A stretch of 64,000 nt of DNA from Microbacterium hatanonis (GCF_008017415.1 NZ_VRSV01000002.1:372001-436000); one strand, 5' to 3'; positions 52,171-61,282 are shown, numbered from the stretch's first letter. A program made the numbers and translations. Notes: generated from the letters alone by a model not told the origin.

Positions 52171-54816
52171 ATGAACCGCACGCCTCACAACCTTGGTATC
52201 GACAGCGGGGGTGACCAGTTCCTGGTCTCCGGATCGCGACCGCGGCTCTCGTTCCAAGCCCCGGCTGCCATCGGAAATCAGACCTCGTACGAACTTGAGG
52301 CTGCAGTCGACGGGCGGCCCCTGGAGGCGGTGTCGATTGATGGGGCTCGCCACCTCTTCGTCGAGTGGCCCTGGTCGAGCCTTCACAGTCGAGAGCGAGT
52401 GAAGTGGCGCGTGCGTGTCACCGGGATCGAAGCTGTCTCGGACTGGTCGACGTGGCATGAGTTCGAGGTAGGGCTCCTTGATGAGGACTGGCGAGCCGAC
52501 TGGATCTCGCCCGCAGAGGACGGCGAGCCGGGCCCGGGTAAGAGACCGGCTTACTCCCTCGCCGCCGAGTTCGATCTCGAGTCCGAGGTAGCAACGGCCC
52601 GCCTCTACGCCACAGCGCTCGGTGTCTACAACGCCCACGTGAACGGGCAGAGGGCTGGAACCGCGGAGCTGTCTCCCGGGTCGACCTCGTACGACTCCAC
52701 TCTCTACGCGCAGGCCGCCGACGTCACGGGCGCGCTCCTCATCGGCCCCAACCGCATCGAACTGGAACTCTCGGACGGCTGGTTCCGCGGCGAAGTGGGA
52801 GCGTTCCGGATGCCAGCAGGATGGGGTGCGACAACTGCCGCGCGCGCAGAGCTCCACATCGAGCATGTCGACGGTCAGCGCAGCGTCATTCGTACAGACG
52901 CTTCGTGGTCGAGCGCGCGCACCGTCATCACGCGGGCTAGCCTCATGGACGGTGAGACAGTCGACCTCACGGCCGCCATGGACGAAGCCGAACCCGCGCG
53001 AGTCAGCCAAGTCGACGCCCCGCCAATCACCTGGTCTCCTGCGCCGCCAATCCGCGTCATCGAGAGTAGGACGCCCGTCTCGCTTACTCAGCTGCGCGAA
53101 GGAGTGTGGGTCGCTGATTTCGGACAGAACGCCTCTGGCTGGCTGAAGCTCACCGACCTCGGACCCGCCGGCACGCGCACAATCGTCGATTACGGCGAGT
53201 TCGTAGCGGCGAACGGTGACCTCTCTACCTCGCATCTCGACTCCACCCGGCCGGGAGAGCCGCCCGTCACGTTCGTACAGCGCGACGAGGTGACATCTGA
53301 TGGGTCGCAGGCCGTGTTCGAGCCGCGTCACACAGTCCACGGGTTCCAGTACGCGCGCATCAGCCGCGAAGATGCGCCTCTCGACGCCGCATCCGTATCG
53401 ATGCAGATTGTGCACACTGACCTGCGCCGAGTGGGTGAATTCGAGAGCAGCGCTGGAGACCTCAACCGGCTGCACGAGATCGCTGACTGGAGCTTCCGTG
53501 GAAACGCGGTCGACGTACCAACAGACTGCCCGACCCGCGAGCGGCTGGCATGGACCGGCGACTACCAAGTGTTCGCCCCCACGGCGACGCGGTTGTTCGA
53601 CGTACTCGGATTCACGCGGAAGTGGCTGCAGTCAGTCCGGGACGACCAGCTTGCCGACGGCCGTATCGCGAACTTCTCGCCAGACGGTCGACGCATCAAG
53701 AACAAGTTGGACGACCAGTTCGCGCAGATGACCGGATCCGCCGGTTGGGGCGACGCCATCGTGGCTGTGCCCTGGGAGATGTACCAGTCGTACGGCGACA
53801 CCGAGATACTCGCCGAGAACTGGGACGCGATGACGCGCTGGGTCGAATGGGCGCTGGGCTCGGCTCGAACAGCGCGCCACCACTCGCGCGAGCAACGCTC
53901 ACCCGAACCCGCGGCTCACGAGCAGTTCCTCTGGGACGGCTCCTTCCACTGGGGCGAGTGGATTGAACCAAAAGAAAAGGATGCCGACGGCAACCCCATC
54001 AACCCTGTTCAGCAGAACCCGATGGCCTGGTTCATGGCTGACAAGGGAGAGGTGGGTACGGCGTACCTCCATCGCTCCACCCTCACCCTTGCGCGGATCG
54101 CTCAGCTCTTGGGAAACGACGACGCTTACGCTCGATACGCATCCCTGTCGGAGCGCATCCTGCAAGCTTGGCGCACCGAGTTCCTGCGAGCAGACGGCCG
54201 CACAACAACCGACACCCAAGCCGCCTACGTCCGCGCAATCGCGTTTGGCCTCATCCCCGATGAGCTACGGGCCGCAGCTGCCGCCCGCCTCGTCGAACTC
54301 ATCAGATCCGCCGACACTCACCTCGGCACCGGCTTCCTGTCGACAGGAGATCTCCTCCCCGTACTTGCGGAGAATGGATACGGCGACGTCGCCTACGAGC
54401 TCCTTTTGCAGCGGACCGCGCCCTCCTGGCTCTACATGGTGGACCGCGGCGCCACGACGATCTGGGAGGAGTGGGAGGGGATCGATGACAAGGGCAACGC
54501 TCATGAATCCCTCAACCACTACAGCAAGGGCGCTGTCATCCGGTTCCTTCACACCCATGTGCTTGGCCTGCGCCAGGAGTCGTCATCTGTGGCCTGGGAA
54601 TCGTTCCGCGTGGCCCCGGTGCCTGGGGGAGGCCTGACGTGGGCCCGCGGGCACCACGACGGCCCACAAGGCCGAATCGAGGCGTCTTGGAAGCTCGAAG
54701 GCGACGACCTTGAGGTGACGGTTGTCGTGCCTCCGGGGTCGTCCGCGCGAGTCGTCTTCCCCTCCGGACGCACCGAAGTTGCGGGGGCAGGGCGCTCAAC
54801 GTTCAGGAGTCGCTAA
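52171..54816 (+). CDS. GH78 alpha-L-rhamnosidase
   Basis: The 881-residue enzyme has AAGGAG at the ribosome binding site. Two N-terminal beta domains (to about 380; LYATALGVYNAHVNGQRAG is a typical segment) precede the (alpha/alpha)6 barrel, where DCPTRERLAWTGD (Asp452, Glu457) carries the catalytic acid region and TTIWEEWEGID (Glu766-767) the opposite acids, followed by ESLNHYSKGAV. It cleaves terminal alpha-L-rhamnose by inversion. No signal peptide is visible, so the substrate must be imported intact, consistent with the adjacent MFS gene. Confidence 0.93.
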   Translation: MNRTPHNLGIDSGGDQFLVSGSRPRLSFQAPAAIGNQTSYELEAAVDGRPLEAVSIDGARHLFVEWPWSSLHSRERVKWRVRVTGIEAVSDWSTWHEFEVGLLDEDWRADWISPAEDGEPGPGKRPAYSLAAEFDLESEVATARLYATALGVYNAHVNGQRAGTAELSPGSTSYDSTLYAQAADVTGALLIGPNRIELELSDGWFRGEVGAFRMPAGWGATTAARAELHIEHVDGQRSVIRTDASWSSARTVITRASLMDGETVDLTAAMDEAEPARVSQVDAPPITWSPAPPIRVIESRTPVSLTQLREGVWVADFGQNASGWLKLTDLGPAGTRTIVDYGEFVAANGDLSTSHLDSTRPGEPPVTFVQRDEVTSDGSQAVFEPRHTVHGFQYARISREDAPLDAASVSMQIVHTDLRRVGEFESSAGDLNRLHEIADWSFRGNAVDVPTDCPTRERLAWTGDYQVFAPTATRLFDVLGFTRKWLQSVRDDQLADGRIANFSPDGRRIKNKLDDQFAQMTGSAGWGDAIVAVPWEMYQSYGDTEILAENWDAMTRWVEWALGSARTARHHSREQRSPEPAAHEQFLWDGSFHWGEWIEPKEKDADGNPINPVQQNPMAWFMADKGEVGTAYLHRSTLTLARIAQLLGNDDAYARYASLSERILQAWRTEFLRADGRTTTDTQAAYVRAIAFGLIPDELRAAAAARLVELIRSADTHLGTGFLSTGDLLPVLAENGYGDVAYELLLQRTAPSWLYMVDRGATTIWEEWEGIDDKGNAHESLNHYSKGAVIRFLHTHVLGLRQESSSVAWESFRVAPVPGGGLTWARGHHDGPQGRIEASWKLEGDDLEVTVVVPPGSSARVVFPSGRTEVAGAGRSTFRSR

Positions 54817-54837
54817 GCGCGCATCCTTGCCGCGCCA

Positions 54838-55404
54838 TCACGCCTTGCCGAGGTCACGAAAGGTGCGGTCGAGCACGGCGCGGAACGAGCCCTCCTCGGC
54901 TGACGCCCATTTCTCCCAAGCAAGGTCGACGGCGGCATACGCCGCAACCGTGAGCGTCCGGGCCACGTCCTCATCTCCGATGCGCTCCGCGAGTGCGTTG
55001 GAGACGTCGGCGACTTGGTGCAAGCGTTTTTCGGCAATACGGGCGCGCAAGCCGGGAAGCCCGGAGATCATCCGAAGCCGGGCACGGAGCCGGGCCGGGT
55101 CTCGTTCCGACTGGGTCACGGCTGGCTCGAACGCCGCACGCAGCAGTACCCAGGCCGAGGTGTCCCGGTCGTAAGGAGCCTCGCGAAGAGCGGCGGCATA
55201 CGCCAAACCCGGGTTCTGGATGACGGCGACGACGACGTCGTCCTTTGACCCGAAGTATCGGAAGAACGTCGCTCGGGAGATCCCGAGATGTTGCGCGAGA
55301 TCCTCAACGGTCACCTGCTCGAAACCGCGGGCGGCGAGCACGTTGACCGCCGCTTGAGCGAGCTCAAGGCGGAAGGCGTCTCGAGAGCGCTCGCGGACCG
55401 TCAT
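54838..55404 (-). CDS. TetR-family regulator
   Basis: This 188-residue protein has the TetR HTH at about 24-64 (ARGFEQVTVEDLAQHLGISR followed by ATFFRYFGSKDDVVV). The C-terminal part (PARLRARLRMISGLPGLRAR) is typical of the MftR/actinobacterial subgroup. It is divergent from a DHA2-type MFS exporter, with a perfect 15-bp palindrome in between, the usual local repressor-pump arrangement. Confidence 0.92.
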   Translation of the reverse strand: MTVRERSRDAFRLELAQAAVNVLAARGFEQVTVEDLAQHLGISRATFFRYFGSKDDVVVAVIQNPGLAYAAALREAPYDRDTSAWVLLRAAFEPAVTQSERDPARLRARLRMISGLPGLRARIAEKRLHQVADVSNALAERIGDEDVARTLTVAAYAAVDLAWEKWASAEEGSFRAVLDRTFRDLGKA

Positions 55405-55440
55405 ATCCGCAGTCTACAAACTGCTACCGTGTCTACGAAG

Positions 55441-55455
55441 TGAGACGCCGTCTCA
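55441..55455. promoter_or_regulatory. TetR operator, perfect palindrome
   Basis: TGAGACG-C-CGTCTCA is a perfect 15-bp inverted repeat 36 bases from the tetR start and 52 bases upstream of the MFS ATG. Confidence 0.7.
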
Positions 55456-55507
55456 AAACGCGCGGGCGGCTACGGCGGGCCGCCTCTGCAGCAGGAGGAT
55501 CCTCGTT

Positions 55508-56944
55508 ATGCCCGGCAGCCCTTTGCCCTCCGCTTCGGCTCGCCCGGGGCTCATCGTCGGCGTTCTCGCCTTCGCAGGAATGGCAGCGTCATTCATGCAG
55601 ACGATCCTCATCCCGATACAGGCGGAGTTGCCGCAGTTATTGGGTGCGAGCCGTGACGACACCGCGTGGGTGATCACCGTCACGCTCCTCGTCTCGGCCG
55701 TATGCACCCCCATCTCGGGGAAGCTCGGCGACATGTACGGGAAGCGCCGAGTGGCGTTGGTGCTGCTGATGATCCTGGTGGCGGGCTCGGTCATCTGTGC
55801 TTTGTCGCCGACCGTGGTGCCGCTCATCATTGGTCGCGGACTGCAGGGTGCAGGAATGGGTGTCGTTCCACTGGGAATCTCGATCCTTCGCGACGCCGTG
55901 CCTCCGCACAGGTTGGGTTCGGCGATTGCCCTGGTGAGCGCGACTCTCGGCGTCGGCGGCGCGCTGGGCCTCCCGCTGAGCGCCTATGTCACGGAGAACT
56001 TCGACTGGCACGCGCTGTTCTGGTTGGCTGCGGTCATCAGCCTGGTCGCGCTCATCCTGTTTGCCGTAGTGGTGCCAGCGGATACGGTACGAAACGGTGG
56101 CCGCCTCGACCTCATAGGCGCGCTGGGACTCGCACTCGGGCTGGTCGGTATCCTGCTCGCGGTGTCGAAGGGGAATCAGTGGGGGTGGACATCACCCGCC
56201 ACGCTGAGCTGCCTCATCGGCGGCGTCGTGGTCTTGTTGGTGTGGGGTGTTTACGAACTGCGCGTGACCAATCCGCTCGTAGACATTCGAGTGAGTGCCC
56301 GCGGCCCGGTGCTCATGACAAACCTGGCGTCTATAGCGATGGGCTTTGCGCTCTTCTCCTCGAGCATCGTGTTCCCACAACTCCTCGGCCTGCCCACACA
56401 GACGGGCGGGCTCGGTCTGACCCTACTGAGCGCGAGCTTTGTTCTCATGCCGTCGGGGTTGGCGATGCTCGCGATGTCGCCGGTAGCCGGCCGCCTGGAA
56501 CGGCGGCTCGGACCAAAGCCGTTGCTCGTCGCGGGAGCGCTGCTTATTGCTCTCAGCTACATCGGCGCACTCGCGTTTGATCTCGACGTGGCGCTCGTAC
56601 TCGTCTTCAACATCCTCATCGGAGTTGGCATCGGGCTTGGGTATGCAGCTATGCCGACGCTCATCATGCAGGCTGTGCCTCGGAGCGAGACGGGCGCTGC
56701 CAACGGGCTCAACACGCTCATGAGGGCTCTGGGCACGAGCATCGCGGCCGCGGTCGTCGCAGTAATCCTCACCGAGTCGTCCGTCGCGTTTGGTGACGTG
56801 ATGGTGCCGTCGTCTGCGGGCTTCCAGGCTGCGTTCGCCTGCGGACTTGCCGCGGCGGCTGTGTGCGCAGTCATCGCCTTCTTTATCCCGAAGCCGAAGC
56901 CGCACCCTGAGGAGCAGGCGTCGCTGCCCGAGGGTGTCTTGTAA
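55508..56944 (+). CDS. MFS efflux transporter, DHA2 (14-helix) type
   Basis: This 478-residue transporter has about fourteen helices; ATG 55508 follows AGGAGG. GKLGDMYGKRRVALVLLM is motif A, and GRGLQGAGMGVVPLGISILRD is the motif-C-bearing helix of drug-proton antiporters, so export is more likely than import. The next TetR repressor and operator are divergent. Lying inside a glycosidase island, it may expel a toxic aglycone released from an imported glycoside; this is inference. Confidence 0.88.
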   Translation: MPGSPLPSASARPGLIVGVLAFAGMAASFMQTILIPIQAELPQLLGASRDDTAWVITVTLLVSAVCTPISGKLGDMYGKRRVALVLLMILVAGSVICALSPTVVPLIIGRGLQGAGMGVVPLGISILRDAVPPHRLGSAIALVSATLGVGGALGLPLSAYVTENFDWHALFWLAAVISLVALILFAVVVPADTVRNGGRLDLIGALGLALGLVGILLAVSKGNQWGWTSPATLSCLIGGVVVLLVWGVYELRVTNPLVDIRVSARGPVLMTNLASIAMGFALFSSSIVFPQLLGLPTQTGGLGLTLLSASFVLMPSGLAMLAMSPVAGRLERRLGPKPLLVAGALLIALSYIGALAFDLDVALVLVFNILIGVGIGLGYAAMPTLIMQAVPRSETGAANGLNTLMRALGTSIAAAVVAVILTESSVAFGDVMVPSSAGFQAAFACGLAAAAVCAVIAFFIPKPKPHPEEQASLPEGVL

Positions 56945-57066
56945 GGGTGGCCTCCAGGCAGCTGCTCTCGCTTCGCAGGCACCTGCGGAGAAGTGCGCGC
57001 GCGCCTGATGCGTCGCGGACACGTGCCCGGTTGATGGGTCGTGGCCTCGTCGGTAAGCTAGAAAAC

Positions 57067-57085
57067 TATAGTGAACTCAGAATTC
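57067..57085 (+). promoter_or_regulatory. Promoter and TetR-type site of the GH1 gene
   Basis: TATAGT (57067-57072) is a good -10 box and is immediately followed by GAACTCAGAATTC (57073-57085). The same 13-mer with one change, GAACTCAGGATTC, lies at 58984-58996 before the next glycosidase gene, with a tetR gene between. Confidence 0.6.
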
Positions 57086-57105
57086 AGCGACGAGTGTGGG
57101 GCACA

Positions 57106-58311
57106 ATGACGTACAACTTTCCCGACGGATTCCTCTGGGGCGCGGCCAGCGCGCCACACCAAGTAGAGGGGGGCAACTCGAACAGCGACTTTTGGGCACA
57201 AGAGTCGCTCATGACTGGTGCTGACCGTAGCGGGGACGCGCTGGATAGCTACCACCGTTACCGCGAGGACATCCGCCTCGTGGCCGAATCAGGGCTCAAC
57301 ACGTACCGGTTCGGTGTGGAGTGGGCGCGCATTGAGCCCATCCCCGGTCAGGTGTCACTCGCTCAGCTCGCCCACTACCGTCGCATGGTCGAGGCTTGCC
57401 TGGAGATGGGTGTCAAGCCTTTCGTTACGCTCCACCACTTCACGTCGCCGCGGTGGTTTGCAGAAGAAGGTGGCTGGCGCGGCGAACGGTCTGTGGACCG
57501 TTTTCGCTCATACGTCGAGTTGGTGAGCCCGATACTCGCCGAGGTCGAGTGGGTGTGCACCATCAACGAGCCCAACATGTTGGCGATCCTTGTCGCCGAG
57601 CAGGAAGCGATGCGGACGGCTCCAGATGGCCGGGAGTGGCTTAGCCCCACGCTTGAGTCAGATGAGCCCCGCCCCGTGAAACCTGCTCCACCGACCGACA
57701 TCGGCCGTCGGCTTATCCAGGCCCATTCGGCTGCTCGCGAGGTGCTTCGGGCAAACACCAACGCGAAGCTCGGTTGGTCAGTCGCCAATCGCGCGTTCGA
57801 GACGCGGCCGGGCGCTGATGACGTACGCCGGGAACTCGAATACGTATGGGAGGACCTTTACCTCAAGGCAGCTCAAGGGGACGACTATGTGGGGGTGCAG
57901 GCATACTCGGCGCAGTGGGTGGGTCTCGACGGAATTGAGCCGCATCCGGTTTCTTCGGACAACACCCTCGTCCGGACTGCCTACCGGCCCGATGCTCTCG
58001 GGATCGCGGTCCGTCACACCCGTGAAATTGTGCCCGACGTGCCGATCCTTGTAACTGAGAACGGCATCGCTACCGACGACGACGCGCGTCGGATTGCGTA
58101 CACGGAGGCCGCGCTTCTCTCCCTCGGCGAGGCCATGGCTGACGGCGCCGACGTCCGCGGATACGTTCACTGGAGTTTGCTCGACAACTACGAGTGGGGG
58201 CACTGGGATCCCACCTTCGGGCTCGTAGCCGTCGACCGAAATACCTTCGAACGACAGCCCAAGCCGAGTCTCGCGTGGCTGGGCGGAGTCGCGAGAGCAA
58301 ACCGCGTGTAA
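57106..58311 (+). CDS. GH1 beta-glucosidase
   Basis: Start ATG 57106 gives MTYNFPDGFLWGAASAPHQV, the standard GH1 opening, and 401 residues, slightly short for the family. The acid/base Glu155 is in CTINEPN and the nucleophile Glu318 in VTENG; the substrate-contact region SLLDNYEW is present. No signal peptide is seen. It should remove beta-linked glucose (or galactose) from imported glycosides. The promoter carries a motif shared with the 721-residue enzyme beyond the adjacent TetR gene. Confidence 0.93.
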   Translation: MTYNFPDGFLWGAASAPHQVEGGNSNSDFWAQESLMTGADRSGDALDSYHRYREDIRLVAESGLNTYRFGVEWARIEPIPGQVSLAQLAHYRRMVEACLEMGVKPFVTLHHFTSPRWFAEEGGWRGERSVDRFRSYVELVSPILAEVEWVCTINEPNMLAILVAEQEAMRTAPDGREWLSPTLESDEPRPVKPAPPTDIGRRLIQAHSAAREVLRANTNAKLGWSVANRAFETRPGADDVRRELEYVWEDLYLKAAQGDDYVGVQAYSAQWVGLDGIEPHPVSSDNTLVRTAYRPDALGIAVRHTREIVPDVPILVTENGIATDDDARRIAYTEAALLSLGEAMADGADVRGYVHWSLLDNYEWGHWDPTFGLVAVDRNTFERQPKPSLAWLGGVARANRV

Positions 58312-58326
58312 TCCGCGGCTGCCGAT

Positions 58327-58914
58327 TCAGTCCAGAGCCTCCGGCCCAAGGATCGCGCGGATGTTTGCTTCGATGAGCATTCTGATGTCGAACGGCGGCC
58401 CCTGCATCCACTGGAGTTGAAGCCCCTCCCAAGCGGCCAGGAGTAGGTGCGCTGCCACCTCCGGCTCAACATGGTCGGGCACATTGCCCAGGCCCTGAAG
58501 ACGGCGTATGTCCGCGGCTACAACCTCTACCGACCGCGCCCACCTCTGCCGGAAGAATTCATTGGCAGGATGGTCCGGGTCAGCGGCCGCGCCGGCAAGC
58601 TCGTTGTACAGACGGGCGTAGTTCGTGCGCTGCACCCCCACTTCGGCACGATCTCCCATCTCGGCAATGGCGCCGGCCTCGGCACCGCGCGCGCGAATGT
58701 TCTCGTCGTCGTGCTGCTGCAGCGCGGCGATGAGGAGGTGCTCTTTCGCCGGGAAGTGGTAATAGACCGTGGGTTCGCTCGTCTCTGCAAGCGCGGCGAT
58801 CTCCGACACGGCCACGTTGCGGTGCCCCTTATCCCGGACCAGCTGAAGAGCGGCGGCGCTCAACGACCGTCTACGCAGATCTGACTTCGCATACGGCCCA
58901 CGTTTCTGCGGCAT
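58327..58914 (-). CDS. TetR-family regulator
   Basis: The 195-residue protein starts MPQKRGPYAKSDLRRRSLSA, with an HTH in about residues 14-60 (RNVAVSEIAALAETSEPTVY followed by YHFPAKEHLL). It lies between the GH1 gene and the divergent 721-residue gene, both of which carry GAACTCAGRATTC upstream, so it probably controls both. The stop lies 15 bases from the GH1 stop. Confidence 0.9.
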   Translation of the reverse strand: MPQKRGPYAKSDLRRRSLSAAALQLVRDKGHRNVAVSEIAALAETSEPTVYYHFPAKEHLLIAALQQHDDENIRARGAEAGAIAEMGDRAEVGVQRTNYARLYNELAGAAADPDHPANEFFRQRWARSVEVVAADIRRLQGLGNVPDHVEPEVAAHLLLAAWEGLQLQWMQGPPFDIRMLIEANIRAILGPEALD

Positions 58915-58933
58915 CCGTTGCCTCCCGGGGGTC

Positions 58934-58963
58934 TTGAGCTATTTCCTCACGCAATGTTATGCT
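58934..58963 (+). promoter_or_regulatory. Promoter of the six-hairpin glycosidase gene
   Basis: TTGAGC (58934-58939) and TATGCT (58958-58963) are separated by 18 bp, a good promoter pair. Transcription would start near 58970, just before the TetR-type palindrome. Confidence 0.55.
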
Positions 58964-58980
58964 CCTCGCACGAAACCTAG

Positions 58981-58999
58981 AACGAACTCAGGATTCGTT
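58981..58999. promoter_or_regulatory. TetR-type operator
   Basis: AACGAA-CTCAGGA-TTCGTT is a palindrome with perfect 6-bp arms and contains GAACTCAGGATTC, shared with the GH1 promoter at 57073-57085. It lies in the divergent interval beside the tetR gene at 58327-58914. Confidence 0.65.
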
Positions 59000-59010
59000 G
59001 AGAGGCGAGG

Positions 59011-61176
59011 ATGCCGCAGGCAGGTATGGACCGACATGCATTGGTCCGGGGTCACAACCCGGTCATCACCGATGCGCACGCTACCGAGGTGCTCACGGTG
59101 GGCAACGGTGATATCGCGCTGAGCGTGGACATCTCGGGGTTGCAGTCGTTCCCGGCCTTTCACGAGATCAAGCCCGACCCTCGGCGCGTTGTTCGAGATG
59201 GGTTGAGCGGGTTGCCGCCTCAGCGGTCGCGTGTCTTTGACCGCGATGATTTCCAGATCCCGCTGCGTACGCAATCCACCTGGGGCTGGTATGAGACGCG
59301 ACCTACCCGGGCCTTCGCTCTGGAGGAGACTGTCACGGTCTACTCAACGCCGCGAGGGCCGGTTCCCTACCTCGACCAAATGGGACTCCAGCGAGCTGGT
59401 GATCCCATCGCCGCGGAGTTCGAGGCGGGGGCGTGGTTCCACTTCAACCCGCGCCGCGCGCACCTTGGCCGGCTGGCGCTCGTGCGCCGCGGTGAGTCGG
59501 TTGAGTTGAGCCCCAGTTTGCTCTCCGACGCGCGCACGGAACTCGACCTGTGGACGGGGCGAATCGACGCCCATTACGTGCTCGAGGGCGACCCCGTGCA
59601 CGTGACAACCGTCGCCGACCCCCACGCTGACCGCTTCGCGGTGAGAGTCGAATCCGCTGCGCTCTCTCGCGGGTGGGGTGTGGCGTGGGTCTTCGACAAG
59701 CAACCCGATGACCTGGCGTCGTTCGAGTCGCCGCTGGACGAGTCGGTGGAATGGTCGAAAGACTCGAGCCGACAGTGGACTGCACGTCGCGCTGTCGAGA
59801 CCTTCGTATACGGCGTAAACATTGTCACGACCGGGAGCCTCTCCCTACATGACGGCGACGGCGCCGTGGCGACTAGCGCGACGGGCTCTCTCGAAGTCGT
59901 CGTCACGTTGCGGCCCGGCGTCGACGATGACCACGCGGCAGGGACAGCCACGTTCGTCGCTACCCGCGACGCGGCAGCGACGTGGTGGAACGAGCACTGG
60001 AGATCAGGGGCAGCCGTCAGCTTCGCCGGAAGTTCAGAACCGGGCGCCGCGGAACTTGAGCGACGCGTCGTGCTGTCGCAATACCTTCTTGCCGTGAATA
60101 GTGCCGGAGCCACGCCCCCGGCCGAGACCGGGCTGACCTACAACACCTGGACGGGCAAGTTTCACCTCGAAATGCACTGGTGGCATGCCGCTCACTTCGC
60201 CCTGTGGGGCCGTGGCCATCTGCTGGAGCGGAGCCTCGGTTTCTACCACAACGCCCTCCCGTCGGCGCGAGAGACTGCTCGGAGTCAGGGTTACCGCGGG
60301 GCTCGCTGGCCGAAGCAGACGGATCCCTCCGCACGTGAGTCGCCCAGCAACATAGGCGTATTCCTCATCTGGCAGCAGCCGCACATTATTTACCTGCTCG
60401 AACTGATGTGGCACGAGGGCCGCGAGGGGAGATTCCTCCGCGAAAACTTTGAGCTCGTGCAGGCAACAGCCGAGTTCATGGCGGACTTCGTCGAGGAGTC
60501 CAACGGTTCGTTTCGGCTCCCCCCTCCACTCATCCCCGCCCAGGAGAGCTACCTTGCATACCGCAATACGACCGCCGACCCGACGTTTGAGCTCGCGTAT
60601 TGGTCATGGGGGCTGCGCGTCGCGAATGAATGGCGTGAGCGTCTAGGACTTGCGCCCGATGATCGTTGGCGACGCGTCGAACGGGGAATGAATCAGCCTG
60701 CCCGCCTCAGCGACGGAACGTATGCGGCCGTCGCGACGGCGCCTTATCTCATTCGGGAAGATCACCCCTCGATGCTGATGGCGTTGGGATGGGTGCCCGT
60801 CACCGCCCACGTGGACACAGAGGTTATGGCAGCGACGCTCGAGAGCGTCTGGGAAAACTGGGACCTCCAATCGAGTTGGGGGTGGGACTACCCGGTTCTG
60901 GCAATGACAGCAGCCACCCTCGGCGACCTAGGCCGAGCTCTCGATGCTCTGTTGCTCCCGTCGCCGAAGAACGTGTACCTACCGAACGGACACAACCCGC
61001 AGATCCCGGGATTTCTCAGCCTGTACCTTCCCGCAAACGGGGGCCTTCTCGCGTCCATCGCGCATATTGTCGCGGCCCACGAAGCCGGCGCAGAACTCCC
61101 TCTCGGCTGGAAGATCGCCTCCGAGGGACTTGGAACCCTGCCAAGATCTCGACGCGTCCACGCGCCGTCCCTTTAA
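59011..61176 (+). CDS. Six-hairpin glycosidase-like protein, 721 aa
   Basis: The protein has an N-terminal beta-sandwich (about 20-330) and an (alpha/alpha)6-type barrel (about 345-690), the build of GH65/GH95-like enzymes. NTWTGKFHLEMHWWHAAHFA near 380 parallels the conserved GH95 region, and QTDPSARESPSNIG and HWW/WSWGL elements line the probable pocket. I cannot place it in a numbered GH family. No signal peptide is present. GAGGCGAGG precedes ATG 59011. Its TetR-linked promoter motif ties it to GH1. The substrate is unknown. Confidence 0.65.
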   Translation: MPQAGMDRHALVRGHNPVITDAHATEVLTVGNGDIALSVDISGLQSFPAFHEIKPDPRRVVRDGLSGLPPQRSRVFDRDDFQIPLRTQSTWGWYETRPTRAFALEETVTVYSTPRGPVPYLDQMGLQRAGDPIAAEFEAGAWFHFNPRRAHLGRLALVRRGESVELSPSLLSDARTELDLWTGRIDAHYVLEGDPVHVTTVADPHADRFAVRVESAALSRGWGVAWVFDKQPDDLASFESPLDESVEWSKDSSRQWTARRAVETFVYGVNIVTTGSLSLHDGDGAVATSATGSLEVVVTLRPGVDDDHAAGTATFVATRDAAATWWNEHWRSGAAVSFAGSSEPGAAELERRVVLSQYLLAVNSAGATPPAETGLTYNTWTGKFHLEMHWWHAAHFALWGRGHLLERSLGFYHNALPSARETARSQGYRGARWPKQTDPSARESPSNIGVFLIWQQPHIIYLLELMWHEGREGRFLRENFELVQATAEFMADFVEESNGSFRLPPPLIPAQESYLAYRNTTADPTFELAYWSWGLRVANEWRERLGLAPDDRWRRVERGMNQPARLSDGTYAAVATAPYLIREDHPSMLMALGWVPVTAHVDTEVMAATLESVWENWDLQSSWGWDYPVLAMTAATLGDLGRALDALLLPSPKNVYLPNGHNPQIPGFLSLYLPANGGLLASIAHIVAAHEAGAELPLGWKIASEGLGTLPRSRRVHAPSL

Positions 61177-61209
61177 CCCCAGAGAACTGTGAGGAGAGGC
61201 ACGCCCATC

Positions 61210-61225
61210 TGGCAATCGATTGACA
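61210..61225. promoter_or_regulatory. LacI-type operator before the second ABC importer
   Basis: TGGCAATCGATTGACA fits the TGnCA-n6-TGnCA pattern with CAATCGATTG at the centre. It matches the reverse complement of the 44526 site at 14 of 16 bases and lies 58 bases upstream of the binding-protein ATG. Confidence 0.65.
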
Positions 61226-61282
61226 AGTAAAACGCAATCCCCCGTGCACCAACACAACTCTTGATTTTCAAAGGTGAGGACC

